Shown here one piece after another: positions 50,073 through 57,803 of a DNA stretch of 64,000 nucleotides. The first letter of the stretch is position 1, and each line of letters starts with the position of its first letter. The DNA is taken from positions 1-64,000 of the forward strand of contig JANQNU010000090.1 of NCBI GenBank assembly GCA_028279405.1, given 5' to 3'. The notes beneath the pieces are model-generated. The model worked only from the letters and a program-made list of their open reading frames with translations, was not told the DNA's origin and searched no databases. The DNA is from Phycisphaerae bacterium (GTDB lineage Bacteria; Planctomycetota; Phycisphaerae; UBA1845; Fen-1342). The translations under genes and the position numbers were made by a program.

Positions 50073-51446
50073 TCACCCGACCATCACCCGGTCGGCCGGA
50101 TATCGGTACGGTAACTGCTTCTCCTTGAGAATCGCGACCATCACGGTCAGCGAACCCAGGCGTCCGACGAACATCGAAGCGATAATCCACAACTTCCCGG
50201 CCACGCTCAGCTCGGAAGTCATCCCCGCCGACAGTCCGACGGTACAGAACGCCGAGAGCTGCTCGAAGATCACTCGGTCGAGACTGACGGACGTCCCGGC
50301 CCGCTCTGTGACCACGAGCAACAGAATCCCGAACGCGTTCCAGAGAATCGCCAGCGAGACCACCAACTCCGCTCGACGGACCGTCTCTGATGGCAAACGC
50401 CGCTCCAGGATGTTCACGTCCGCCTGCCCGCGAATGCGGGCGAGTACAGACGCGGCCCAGGCGACAGTGGTCGTCGTCTTGACACCCCCGGCGCACGACC
50501 CCGGCGAGCCGCCGACGAACATCAGCAGCATGATGATCATCAGCGCCGGCAGCGACAATCGACCGATGTCGACCGTATTGAAACCGGCTGTGCGCGCAGT
50601 GATCGACTGAAACAGGGCGTCCAGCAGTTGCCGCGGAACGGTCCGCTCGCAGTCGCCGCGTTCGAGTGCCAGTAGCGCCAACGTGCCGCCGAGGATCAGC
50701 GCCGCTGAGCTCAGCAGCACGACCCGACTCTGCAGGGTCCAGCCCAGAGGCCCGACTGAGCGTCTGCGGACCAGTCGGCGACCGCGGGCGAGCAGTTCGA
50801 ACAGGACGGCATAGCCGAGGCCGCCGAGGACGATCAGCAACATGATGACGTACAGCCCCGGACTGTCGGCCGAGAAGCTCATGAGGCTGTCGCTGTAGAT
50901 CGAAAAGCCGGCGTTGCAGAACGCGGAGACCGAGAGGAAGGTCGCTTCGAACCAGCCGCCCGCTGGACCGCCACCGCGATTCAAGCCGTATCGAATCCCG
51001 ATTGCGCCCAACAGCTCGACAATCAGGGTGAGCAGGACGATGTTGCGCAGCGCGCGGTTCAGGTCGGCAGCGCGGTAGCCATCGAAGAAAACCCCGCGCA
51101 ACGCGGCCTGCGACGTGAACGAAACCTGTCGCAGCATGAGTTGCGCCGCCACGACGCCAAAGGTCATGACCCCGAGTCCGCCGAGCTGGATCAATACCAG
51201 GATGACGGTCTGCCCGAAGCGCGAGAACTCAGTCGCGGTATCGCGCGTCACGAGCCCTGTAACGCAGACGGCCGAGGTCGCGGTAAAGAGCCCGTCCAGG
51301 AAGCTGAGGGATGGAGCGGTCGCGGCGCGCGACGCCGGCATCATCAGGAAGGCAGTCCCAAACGCGATCAGCAGCGCAAACGTGGTGAGCAACAGGTTTT
51401 CCGGATGGCGCCAGAGCCGGGAAATCGGGTTCGCTTGCCGATCCAT
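50073..51446 (-). CDS. ktrB: KtrB/TrkH-type potassium transporter membrane subunit
   Basis: 457 residues from the ATG at 51446 (the frame is open upstream to 51533). Four membrane-pore-membrane repeats each supply one selectivity-filter strand: TSAVCVTGLV, VSAFCNAGFS, ITARTAGFNT and LSAFCTVGLS, with the conserved glycines. The hallmark of the family is thus complete. Ten or so transmembrane helices are visible. It moves potassium (with sodium in Ktr systems) into the cell and is controlled by the RCK subunit encoded next. The third filter, TARTAGF, is the usual variant. Confidence 0.92.
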   Translation of the reverse strand: MDRQANPISRLWRHPENLLLTTFALLIAFGTAFLMMPASRAATAPSLSFLDGLFTATSAVCVTGLVTRDTATEFSRFGQTVILVLIQLGGLGVMTFGVVAAQLMLRQVSFTSQAALRGVFFDGYRAADLNRALRNIVLLTLIVELLGAIGIRYGLNRGGGPAGGWFEATFLSVSAFCNAGFSIYSDSLMSFSADSPGLYVIMLLIVLGGLGYAVLFELLARGRRLVRRRSVGPLGWTLQSRVVLLSSAALILGGTLALLALERGDCERTVPRQLLDALFQSITARTAGFNTVDIGRLSLPALMIIMLLMFVGGSPGSCAGGVKTTTTVAWAASVLARIRGQADVNILERRLPSETVRRAELVVSLAILWNAFGILLLVVTERAGTSVSLDRVIFEQLSAFCTVGLSAGMTSELSVAGKLWIIASMFVGRLGSLTVMVAILKEKQLPYRYPADRVMVG

Positions 51447-51681
51447 CTCTTGATTGCTCCACGTCCGGGATTCGCCGGGACTGCGTGACATTAACTCGGA
51501 TGCGTCGTTTGGCAACCGCTCGTACGCTGTCACCGCCTCTGGCGGCCCGCGAACGCCTGAATCCGCCTGATGCCGCGCGGGCCGGGCCGCGGTTCGACAA
51601 ATCCGTGGCGGGCAGGCATACGATTGGCCGCGAGGACGCTACAATGTGCGGCTCAGGGCGTTTAATTCAACAGGAGCGACC

Positions 51682-52410
51682 ATGATGCGTGTGAATTGGA
51701 TGCGGGGGCTGGCGGCGGTGCTGCTGGCCGTTTCGGCGTGGGCCCAGCAGCCGGGCGCGGCGCCGCCGAATCAGTACGAGCCCGGCGGGACCTACCTCGA
51801 AGGCGCCGATAAAGTGCGCTGGATGCTAGGCCAACTCGACTTGACACCGGCGCAGAAGGAAGATGTCGAGAGTGTCGTTTCGGTCTATCAGGCACAGATC
51901 GATCGTCTGAATGACAAAGAGGTGATCGCACAGATTGCCCGCGACATTCAGCCGGTCGCGATCGCATTCGTCCAGGCGCGCGAGGAGGGCAACGAGGCGC
52001 GCATGGCGGAGCTTCGCGAGCAACTCGAGATGATGAAACCCGGGGTCACCGAGGAGCGCGAGCTGTACGGCGACCTCGATACGATCCTGACGCCGGCGCA
52101 GCGCGCCGAACTCGCGAAGATTCAGGAACGATTGACGCGTCGCAAGGCCGACGTGGCATTGTGGCCGGTCGATGTAGCCCGCGCGGCATTGGCAACATCG
52201 CCGACAACGTCGCAACGCCGGAAAGTCCATGAAGTACTGCAGCGTTTTCGCGCTACCATCGCCGAGCGCTCGGCCGGCCCTCAGGGGACCGCGCTCGACC
52301 TCAACGACGAAGCGACACGAAAGCGCTTGACGGATCAGTTGATCAAGGACGTCGAGGCGGTTCTCGACGATGCACAGAAGCAGACGTTCCGCCGAAAGCT
52401 GGGTGGATGA
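51682..52410 (+). CDS. Secreted Spy/LTXXQ-like helical protein (paralogue A)
   Basis: 242 residues; CAGGAG before the ATG. Signal peptide 1-20 (cleavage near AWAQQ). The LTXXQ-type motif LDLTPAQKEDVESVV and a second DTILTPAQRAELAKIQERL resemble the CpxP/Spy family of periplasmic chaperone-like proteins, here with mostly helical, highly charged sequence. TYLEGADKVRWMLGQLDLT aligns with IYLEGSQRLRYICGQVDLTD of the next gene, so the two are paralogues. Role in envelope protein quality control is a family-based guess. Confidence 0.7.
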   Translation: MMRVNWMRGLAAVLLAVSAWAQQPGAAPPNQYEPGGTYLEGADKVRWMLGQLDLTPAQKEDVESVVSVYQAQIDRLNDKEVIAQIARDIQPVAIAFVQAREEGNEARMAELREQLEMMKPGVTEERELYGDLDTILTPAQRAELAKIQERLTRRKADVALWPVDVARAALATSPTTSQRRKVHEVLQRFRATIAERSAGPQGTALDLNDEATRKRLTDQLIKDVEAVLDDAQKQTFRRKLGG

Positions 52411-52499
52411 GGTCGGCAGCGGGCAAGCCCGACGGACGGTGTGACCGGAGTCGTCGTGGCCGTTGTCGCTTCGAGCGCGTGTAACGCAGGAGATGATGT

Positions 52500-53327
52500 A
52501 TGTTCGTTCAACAACGACGATTCCTGGCCGTCCTGCTGGTCGGCGTGAGCGTATCGCTGGTGATGGCGCAGCAGCCGCGTCCCGCGCGGAAGGCCCCGCG
52601 CGGAATCTATCTGGAAGGCTCCCAGCGGTTGCGCTACATCTGCGGGCAGGTTGACCTGACGGATTCCCAGAAGAGCGATCTCGATGCCTTCGTCGCCGTG
52701 TACGACGAGATGATGAAGGAAGAGCAGAAGCAGGAAGTGCTGATCGACCGGCTGATGAAAATCCAGGGGCTGACGATCCAACTCAAAGAGGCACGTGACG
52801 CCGGCAACCGCGAGCAGGAGAAGCAGATCCAGGCGCAGATCACGGAGTTGACGCCGGGTCGCGCGGCCGAGCGGACGTTCTTCGAGTCTGTCGAGCAAAC
52901 GTTGAACGATGAGCAGAAAAAGCAGCTCGCCGCAGCCCGGGCGCGACTCACGGCCAACCGTGACGCATCGCTCAAGCCGATGGAGGTAATTCAGCTCGCG
53001 CGTACGATGGAGCTGAATCCCGACCAGCGCAAGAAGCTGGACGAGGTGCTGCGTGATTTCCGAGGTCGGGCGGCGACATTGCATTCGATGGACCTGTTCG
53101 CGCGTCTGGATCTGGTGGACGCGTTGATCAAGCGCGTCGGCGGCATTTTGACCGACGAACAGCGGAAGACCTTCATGGCTCGGATCGAGCGGCTGCAGCC
53201 GCCGCGCCCCCAGCGGCCGAACGCGGCGGCGCCGAAGAAGCCGGTGCGAACGATCTCGACCACCGATCATAGTGCCGCCCGCGCCGCCGATGTCGCCGAG
53301 GAAGACACGTCGAAAAAGCCCGAGTGA
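52500..53327 (+). CDS. Secreted Spy/LTXXQ-like helical protein (paralogue B)
   Basis: 275 residues, signal peptide 1-23 (VMAQQ). Aligned with the preceding protein over its helical core: VDLTDSQKSDLDAFVAVYDE, TLNDEQKKQLAAARARLTAN, and GGILTDEQRKTFMARIERLQ, the last being another LTxxQ-like repeat. The C-terminal 55 residues are Pro/Ala/Lys-rich and unlike the first protein. The start is supported by AGGAG a few bases upstream. Probably co-transcribed with paralogue A (90-base gap). Confidence 0.7.
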   Translation: MFVQQRRFLAVLLVGVSVSLVMAQQPRPARKAPRGIYLEGSQRLRYICGQVDLTDSQKSDLDAFVAVYDEMMKEEQKQEVLIDRLMKIQGLTIQLKEARDAGNREQEKQIQAQITELTPGRAAERTFFESVEQTLNDEQKKQLAAARARLTANRDASLKPMEVIQLARTMELNPDQRKKLDEVLRDFRGRAATLHSMDLFARLDLVDALIKRVGGILTDEQRKTFMARIERLQPPRPQRPNAAAPKKPVRTISTTDHSAARAADVAEEDTSKKPE

Positions 53328-53395
53328 CGTGGCCGGCAGACGCCGAGAACCGGGCGTAGCGAGCCGAGAAATGCGGAATCGCCGGGAGTTCCCGG

Positions 53396-53424
53396 TTGAT
53401 GGACGCCCGGGACACTCGTATACT
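53396..53424 (+). promoter_or_regulatory. Sigma-70 promoter for two small Cys-rich genes
   Basis: TTGATG (53396-53401), 17-base spacer, TATACT (53419-53424). Near-consensus spacing; start of transcription would be about 45 bases before the ATG at 53475. Confidence 0.6.
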
Positions 53425-53474
53425 GCTTAGGCAACGAGGCGGAATGTGCGTCCTTTGTGCGGGAGCTGCCCGAT

Positions 53475-53702
53475 ATGAAGTCTCTGTATCGACGTAAACG
53501 GATGATGGTCCTCGCGGCCCTTTCCCTCGGAACCGCGTTCCAGTTCGCCAGCACGACGAACGGCTGCGGGGAGTATGTGGCCCTGTTCGGCCTGTCCTCG
53601 TTCGACTTCTGCTCGGTCTTCAATTGTACCGGCGGCGGTTTCTTCAACTTCTGCGATCCGAACGTCTTGTTCGTCGATTGCCCGAACTTCGAGGTACAGT
53701 AG
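53475..53702 (+). CDS. Small Cys-rich exported protein
   Basis: 75 residues from the ATG at 53475 (GGGAG nine bases upstream). Basic N-terminus, hydrophobic helix (VLAALSLGTAFQFAS), then a short mature part with six cysteines: NGCGEYVALFGLSSFDFCSV, FNCTGGGFFNFC and VDCPNF. No known family. It has its own promoter and is followed 49 bases later by a second protein of the same design. The cysteine spacing hints at disulfides or a metal site. Confidence 0.75.
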   Translation: MKSLYRRKRMMVLAALSLGTAFQFASTTNGCGEYVALFGLSSFDFCSVFNCTGGGFFNFCDPNVLFVDCPNFEVQ

Positions 53703-53751
53703 GGACCGGCGCCGCGATGCGCCCGAAGCAAACCTTAATTGAGGATTCCAG

Positions 53752-54027
53752 ATGTTGACGAATCGATTTCGACGCTTCGGCCTGATGACGGCCTTCTTGG
53801 GCGGCGGGGTCCTTTTCCAACTCGGCGGTTGCGGCGGCGTCGGCGGCCTGATCAACTTCGCCCAGAACCTCAATCCGTGCGGCTCGATCCTGGCATGCGA
53901 CCCGGTCCAGTTCCGGTTCCTGACCTCGGGCTACGAAGGGCCCGGCGTCGACCCGGATATCGACCCGGCCTGCACCTTCCCGCCGTTCTGTGCCGGCGAT
54001 CCCTTTGTCATGCAACAGCAACCGTAA
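53752..54027 (+). CDS. Small Cys-rich lipoprotein-like protein
   Basis: 91 residues; GAGG precedes the ATG. N-terminal basic stretch, hydrophobic helix and QLGGC, a plausible lipobox with Cys near residue 27. Then NPCGSILACDPVQF and PACTFPPFCAGDPF give two pairs of cysteines spaced like C-x6-C and C-x5-C. Like the preceding gene it lacks any recognisable enzymatic motif. A strong terminator ends the transcript at 54101, so the pair forms one small operon. Confidence 0.75.
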   Translation: MLTNRFRRFGLMTAFLGGGVLFQLGGCGGVGGLINFAQNLNPCGSILACDPVQFRFLTSGYEGPGVDPDIDPACTFPPFCAGDPFVMQQQP

Positions 54028-54067
54028 GGATTTGCACGAGCGAGCGAGAACCGAGCTCGATCACGAC

Positions 54068-54101
54068 GGGCGTTCCCATTGGGAGCGCCCTCTTTTTTTT
54101 T
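54068..54101 (+). terminator. Rho-independent terminator of the small Cys-rich operon
   Basis: GGGCGTTCCC and GGGAGCGCCC form a 10-bp stem (one G-T pair) with a three-base loop, then TCTTTTTTTTT. Ten G residues follow directly. Confidence 0.93.
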
Positions 54102-54148
54102 GGGGGGGGGCCGGGAGGAAGCCGTCTTCGAAACGGGCGCAGCCCTCG

Positions 54149-55336
54149 TCAGGACAAATGCCGGCCACTGGCACCGTCGCAAACCTGACAGACGTGAAGC
54201 GCTCCCTCGGCGACATGAGCGACCTTTTGCATGTGGGCGCAGAAGTCTTCCACCTGGTCCGCTTGGACCACGAACAACATGCATCCCCCCCACCCGGCAC
54301 CACACAACCGGCCACCAATCAGCCCCGCATGCTGCTGACCGATACGCAATAGTCGGTCCAGCTCCGGGCAGCTGTTCTCGAACTGCGTCTGCGAACTGAC
54401 ATGCGACTCGAATAGCAACGTCCCCAATTGGCCGAGCTCGGCCCGTCGCAGTGCGTCGCGCGCGGCAAAGACCCGCGCATGCTCTTCGAGGACGTGCGCC
54501 GCTCGTTTTCGCGGCGTATCCTGGATCCGTTCGGCGATCTCGCGAAACGACGCGAGCGGCACGGCGCAAAGAGCGGGGAAGGCCTCGCCGAGGTGTTCGT
54601 TGCAGGCGGCCAGCGCCTGCTCGCATTCGCCACGCCGAAGGTTGTAAGGCGCGTCAGCCCCGAGGCGTCGCTCCACGCCGGACTGGCAGAGCACGACCGC
54701 CGGTGCCGGCTGCGGCAGCGGCGCCAGCACATGCGAGTCGTCGGCGCAATCCAGTAGTACGAACTGGCCGTCTGCACCATGCAGCACGGTGAACGGGTCA
54801 AGCAATCCACAATGCACGCCCGCGTATTCATGTTCCGCGCGCCGTAGCAGTCGCGCGAGGTCGAGCCGCGACAACTCGAAGGGGTACAGTTGCTGGATCG
54901 CCATCGCAATCGCCGAGGTCAGTGCGGCGGAACTGGACACGCCGGCGCCAGCGGGGACGCTGCTATCGATCGCCAGCTCCGCCCCACCCAGCTCGCAACC
55001 GGCCGATTGCAGGACGCCGAATACCCCCTGAACGTAGTGGCTCCACTCGGCTGTCGCGGTCGGCGTGATCTCGTCGAGATCGAAGGATGCCTGCCCGTCG
55101 AGCGTCGCGGAAACGACCCGAACCTGCCGATCAGTCCGCCGCCGGCCGACCACGACGACATGGCGGTCGATCGCAGCCGCTAGAACGGCGCCTCCGTTGT
55201 AGTCAGTGTGATTCCCGAGTATTTCAACGCGCCCCGGCGCGTAGCCGCACACAATCGACGACTGACCGAAGTGTCGCTGGAAGGCGCGCGCGGCGGAGTG
55301 TACGAGGTTTCGGTCATCCACGGATCCCATCTCCAT
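54149..55336 (-). CDS. galK: Galactokinase
   Basis: About 395 residues from the ATG at 55336 (another ATG lies two codons on; a GTG at 55369 extends the frame). The galactokinase signature GRVEILGNHTDYNGG is near residues 35-49. The GHMP ATP-binding loop is VPAGAGVSSSAALTSA, and the third GHMP motif is LCGAGWGGCMLFVV. It phosphorylates alpha-D-galactose at C1 with ATP in the Leloir pathway. No galT or galE neighbours are present. It reads alone, opposite to the small-protein operon. Confidence 0.9.
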   Translation of the reverse strand: MEMGSVDDRNLVHSAARAFQRHFGQSSIVCGYAPGRVEILGNHTDYNGGAVLAAAIDRHVVVVGRRRTDRQVRVVSATLDGQASFDLDEITPTATAEWSHYVQGVFGVLQSAGCELGGAELAIDSSVPAGAGVSSSAALTSAIAMAIQQLYPFELSRLDLARLLRRAEHEYAGVHCGLLDPFTVLHGADGQFVLLDCADDSHVLAPLPQPAPAVVLCQSGVERRLGADAPYNLRRGECEQALAACNEHLGEAFPALCAVPLASFREIAERIQDTPRKRAAHVLEEHARVFAARDALRRAELGQLGTLLFESHVSSQTQFENSCPELDRLLRIGQQHAGLIGGRLCGAGWGGCMLFVVQADQVEDFCAHMQKVAHVAEGALHVCQVCDGASGRHLS

Positions 55337-55468
55337 CGCGGATGAGCCTGTGCCGATAGGGATGATCACGGAGCTGGTCGGAAACGGTCTGCACGGCCGG
55401 CTCGCACTAGGCGCGAAACGATAAAGTTGACCGCGACAACTGTCACGGCCGCCGTTATCGGAGCGAGG

Positions 55469-55672
55469 CTAGCGCGTGTGCCAGCGGGAGACGCGCGAGT
55501 GGCGGTCCATCAGCCAGAAGTAATTCCAATCGTCGGCCAGTTGTCGCAACTGCAGGTCGGTGTATCGTTGGTACTGCAGCTTGACCTCTTCCGGCGACTT
55601 GGTGACCGTAGCGCAACCGACGAGCCCGGCCGAGCAAGCCACCAACGCCACCAACAGCATGATTCTTCGCAT
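55469..55672 (-). CDS. Small lipoprotein
   Basis: 67 residues; AAGAGGTGAAG before the ATG. Signal ends LVGC (cysteine at residue 20), a good lipobox. The 48-residue mature part, PEEVKLQYQRYTDLQLRQLA followed by DDWNYFWLMDRHSRVSRWH, is helical and rich in aromatic and charged residues. Function unknown. The same design is seen in small planctomycete lipoproteins. Confidence 0.7.
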   Translation of the reverse strand: MRRIMLLVALVACSAGLVGCATVTKSPEEVKLQYQRYTDLQLRQLADDWNYFWLMDRHSRVSRWHTR

Positions 55673-55831
55673 ACTTCACCTCTTGAGGCATACCCACTCA
55701 AGTCGTTCCGCTTTTTAAATAGTTTTGTCGGACCCCACCCGCCTGTCAACACAAATCGCGGCCGACGTCGCTAAAATGCACTATTCTCGTCGGAATTGCG
55801 GCCGGTGCCGCGCGATTAAGGAAGTGCAGCA

Positions 55832-56848
55832 ATGATCGTCATCATGAGATCGGGAGCCAAGGCGGAAGAGGTGGAGCACGTGGTCGAGCTGGTCCGCAGC
55901 TTCGGCCTGCAGGACCACGTCATCCACGGCACGGACCGCACCGTCGTTGCCGCCATCGGCGACAAACGCAGCGTCGATCTCAGTGCGATCGAAACCGCCC
56001 CCGGCGTCGATCGGTTGGTGCCGATCCTCGCGCCATACAAGGTCGCGAGCCGGGAGGTCAAACCAGAACCCTCGATCGTCCCGATCGGCAAGGGGGCTAC
56101 TGTCGGCGACCGCAAAATCGCGATGATCGCCGGCCCGTGCAGCGTCGAGTCTCGCAACCAGCTGTTCGAGATCGCCGCAGCCGTCAAGGAGGCCGGCGCC
56201 GTCGGCCTGCGCGGCGGCGCGTTCAAGCCGCGGACCAACCCCTACCAGTTCCAGGGCCTGGGCCAGGAGGGGCTCGAGCTGCTCGCCGAGGCCGGCAAAG
56301 AGCATGGATTGGCGGTCGTCACGGAAGTCATGAGCATCGACCAGGTCGAGCTCGTGAGCCGATACGCAGACGTGCTTCAGATCGGCACGCGCAACATGCA
56401 CAACTTCAACCTGCTGCTGGCGTGTGGCCAATCCCAGCGGACCGTGCTGCTGAAGCGCGGCTGGAGCGCAACGCTGAACGAGTTTCTGCTGGCTGCGGAG
56501 TACGTCATCTCCGCCGGCAACAAGAACGTGATTCTGTGCGAACGCGGTATCCGCACGCACGAGACCTACGTCCGCAACACGCTCCCGCTGGCGATCATTC
56601 CTGCGGTGAAACGCGAGAGCCACCTGCCGATTCTCATCGACCCGTCCCAGGGAACCGGCCACGCGTACATGGTGCCTTCTATGTGCCGTGCATCGATCGC
56701 CGCCGGCGCCGACGGTCTGCTGATCGAGGTCCATCACGACCCCGAGCACGCCCTGACCGACGGTGCACAGTCAATCACCCCGGAGGCGTTCCACAAGACC
56801 GTGCTGGAAATGCGACAGATCGCTTCGGCGATCGACCGCGACGTTTGA
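55832..56848 (+). CDS. aroF: 3-deoxy-7-phosphoheptulonate (DAHP) synthase
   Basis: 338 residues; AAGGAA precedes the ATG. Catalyses condensation of phosphoenolpyruvate and erythrose 4-phosphate, the first step of the shikimate pathway. N-terminal ferredoxin-like domain at about 1-75 (MIVIMRSGAKAEEVEHVVEL), which in type Ib enzymes binds Phe/Tyr and gives feedback control. Catalytic barrel from about 95 with AGPCSVES, RGGAFKPRTNPYQFQG, GTRNMHNFNLL, VLLKRG, LCERGIRT, DPSQGTGH and GLLIEVHHDP, including the metal-binding Cys, His, Glu and Asp positions. Complete. Confidence 0.96.
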   Translation: MIVIMRSGAKAEEVEHVVELVRSFGLQDHVIHGTDRTVVAAIGDKRSVDLSAIETAPGVDRLVPILAPYKVASREVKPEPSIVPIGKGATVGDRKIAMIAGPCSVESRNQLFEIAAAVKEAGAVGLRGGAFKPRTNPYQFQGLGQEGLELLAEAGKEHGLAVVTEVMSIDQVELVSRYADVLQIGTRNMHNFNLLLACGQSQRTVLLKRGWSATLNEFLLAAEYVISAGNKNVILCERGIRTHETYVRNTLPLAIIPAVKRESHLPILIDPSQGTGHAYMVPSMCRASIAAGADGLLIEVHHDPEHALTDGAQSITPEAFHKTVLEMRQIASAIDRDV

Positions 56849-56892
56849 TCTTCGGGTACTTCGCACATCTGCATGCAAGCAAGGAGGCTCAC

Positions 56893-57741
56893 ATGCAACC
56901 AATCGCCCTGCTTCTCCTGGCCGCCACGTGGCAGCCGGCGATCGACGACGCGACCGTCGGCGCCGCTACTCCCTCGACACCTGAACGTCGGGGCGCGCCG
57001 GCGACGCCGCTGCGGTCGATCGACATCATCAAGTCGCAGCTCCACCAGCACGACGACGTGTGCTTCGTGCTGACCAACGACAAGCAGACCGTGCGTCTCA
57101 CCCACAATCCGACACGCGCCGCGCTACGATTCTCCCCGTGCAGCACGTTCAAGCTGCCAAACTCGCTGATCGGGCTCGATACCGGCGTGATTCGCGACGC
57201 GGACTTCGTCCTGAAATGGGACGGCACGCGGCATTCCCGCGCCGTCTGTAACCGCGATCATTCGCTTCGCAGCGCGCTGCAACACTCCGTCGTCTGGTAC
57301 TATCAGGAACTCGCGCGGCGCGTCGGGCTGGAACGGATGACCGACGCGATTCACCGACTGGACTATGGCAATCTGGACCTCTCTGCGGGCATCGATCAGT
57401 TCTGGCTGGGCACCTCGCTGGCAATTTCCGCCAACGAACAGGTCGCGTTTCTGCGTCGCCTGAACCGCAGAGAACTCCCCTTCTCGGAGCGCGCGATCGA
57501 CATCGTAAAGAACTGCATGGTGCTTTCCTCCACCGACGGCGTCACGCTGCGCGGCAAGACGGGCTCGCATCGCGGCGTCGGTCAGAAAGATCTGGGCTGG
57601 TTCGTCGGCTGGGTCGACGGGCCGAACGGTACCTGGTACTTCGCCATGAACATCAGCGGCGAGCGAACCTGGGGCGTCAAAGCGCGCAAACTGACCATCG
57701 ACATCCTTCGCGAGCTGGCGCTGCTGCCGGCCGCCAAGTAG
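56893..57741 (+). CDS. Class D (OXA-type) beta-lactamase
   Basis: 282 residues from the ATG after AAGGAGGCTCAC. Short signal peptide. All class D landmarks are present: nucleophile Ser84 and Lys87 in STFK, SVV at 132-134 followed by WYYQ, YGN at 158-160, the Trp of the omega-loop in IDQFWLG (171), and KTG at 222-224. Lys87 is carbamylated in this family. It hydrolyses a beta-lactam ring; substrate range is not predictable from sequence. It sits 44 bases after the DAHP synthase gene on the same strand, with no integron, transposon or cassette site beside it, so it looks chromosomal and native rather than acquired. Confidence 0.95.
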   Translation: MQPIALLLLAATWQPAIDDATVGAATPSTPERRGAPATPLRSIDIIKSQLHQHDDVCFVLTNDKQTVRLTHNPTRAALRFSPCSTFKLPNSLIGLDTGVIRDADFVLKWDGTRHSRAVCNRDHSLRSALQHSVVWYYQELARRVGLERMTDAIHRLDYGNLDLSAGIDQFWLGTSLAISANEQVAFLRRLNRRELPFSERAIDIVKNCMVLSSTDGVTLRGKTGSHRGVGQKDLGWFVGWVDGPNGTWYFAMNISGERTWGVKARKLTIDILRELALLPAAK

Positions 57742-57761
57742 TGCCGCGAGGAACACAGATA

Positions 57762-57797
57762 ATCGTTGCCCCATCCCATCTTGGGGCGGGGCACGAT
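57762..57797. terminator. Bidirectional hairpin between convergent genes
   Basis: ATCGT-T-GCCCC pairs with GGGGC-ACGAT with one bulged T, and the stem continues inward through one mismatch. It sits between the beta-lactamase stop and the dockerin-protein stop, with no long T-run. Confidence 0.5.
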
Positions 57798-57803
57798 CGT
57801 CGG

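Noticed and set aside
56137-56892. Upstream extension of the beta-lactamase frame
   Set aside because: It runs inside the DAHP synthase gene in another frame; a Shine-Dalgarno and signal peptide mark 56893.
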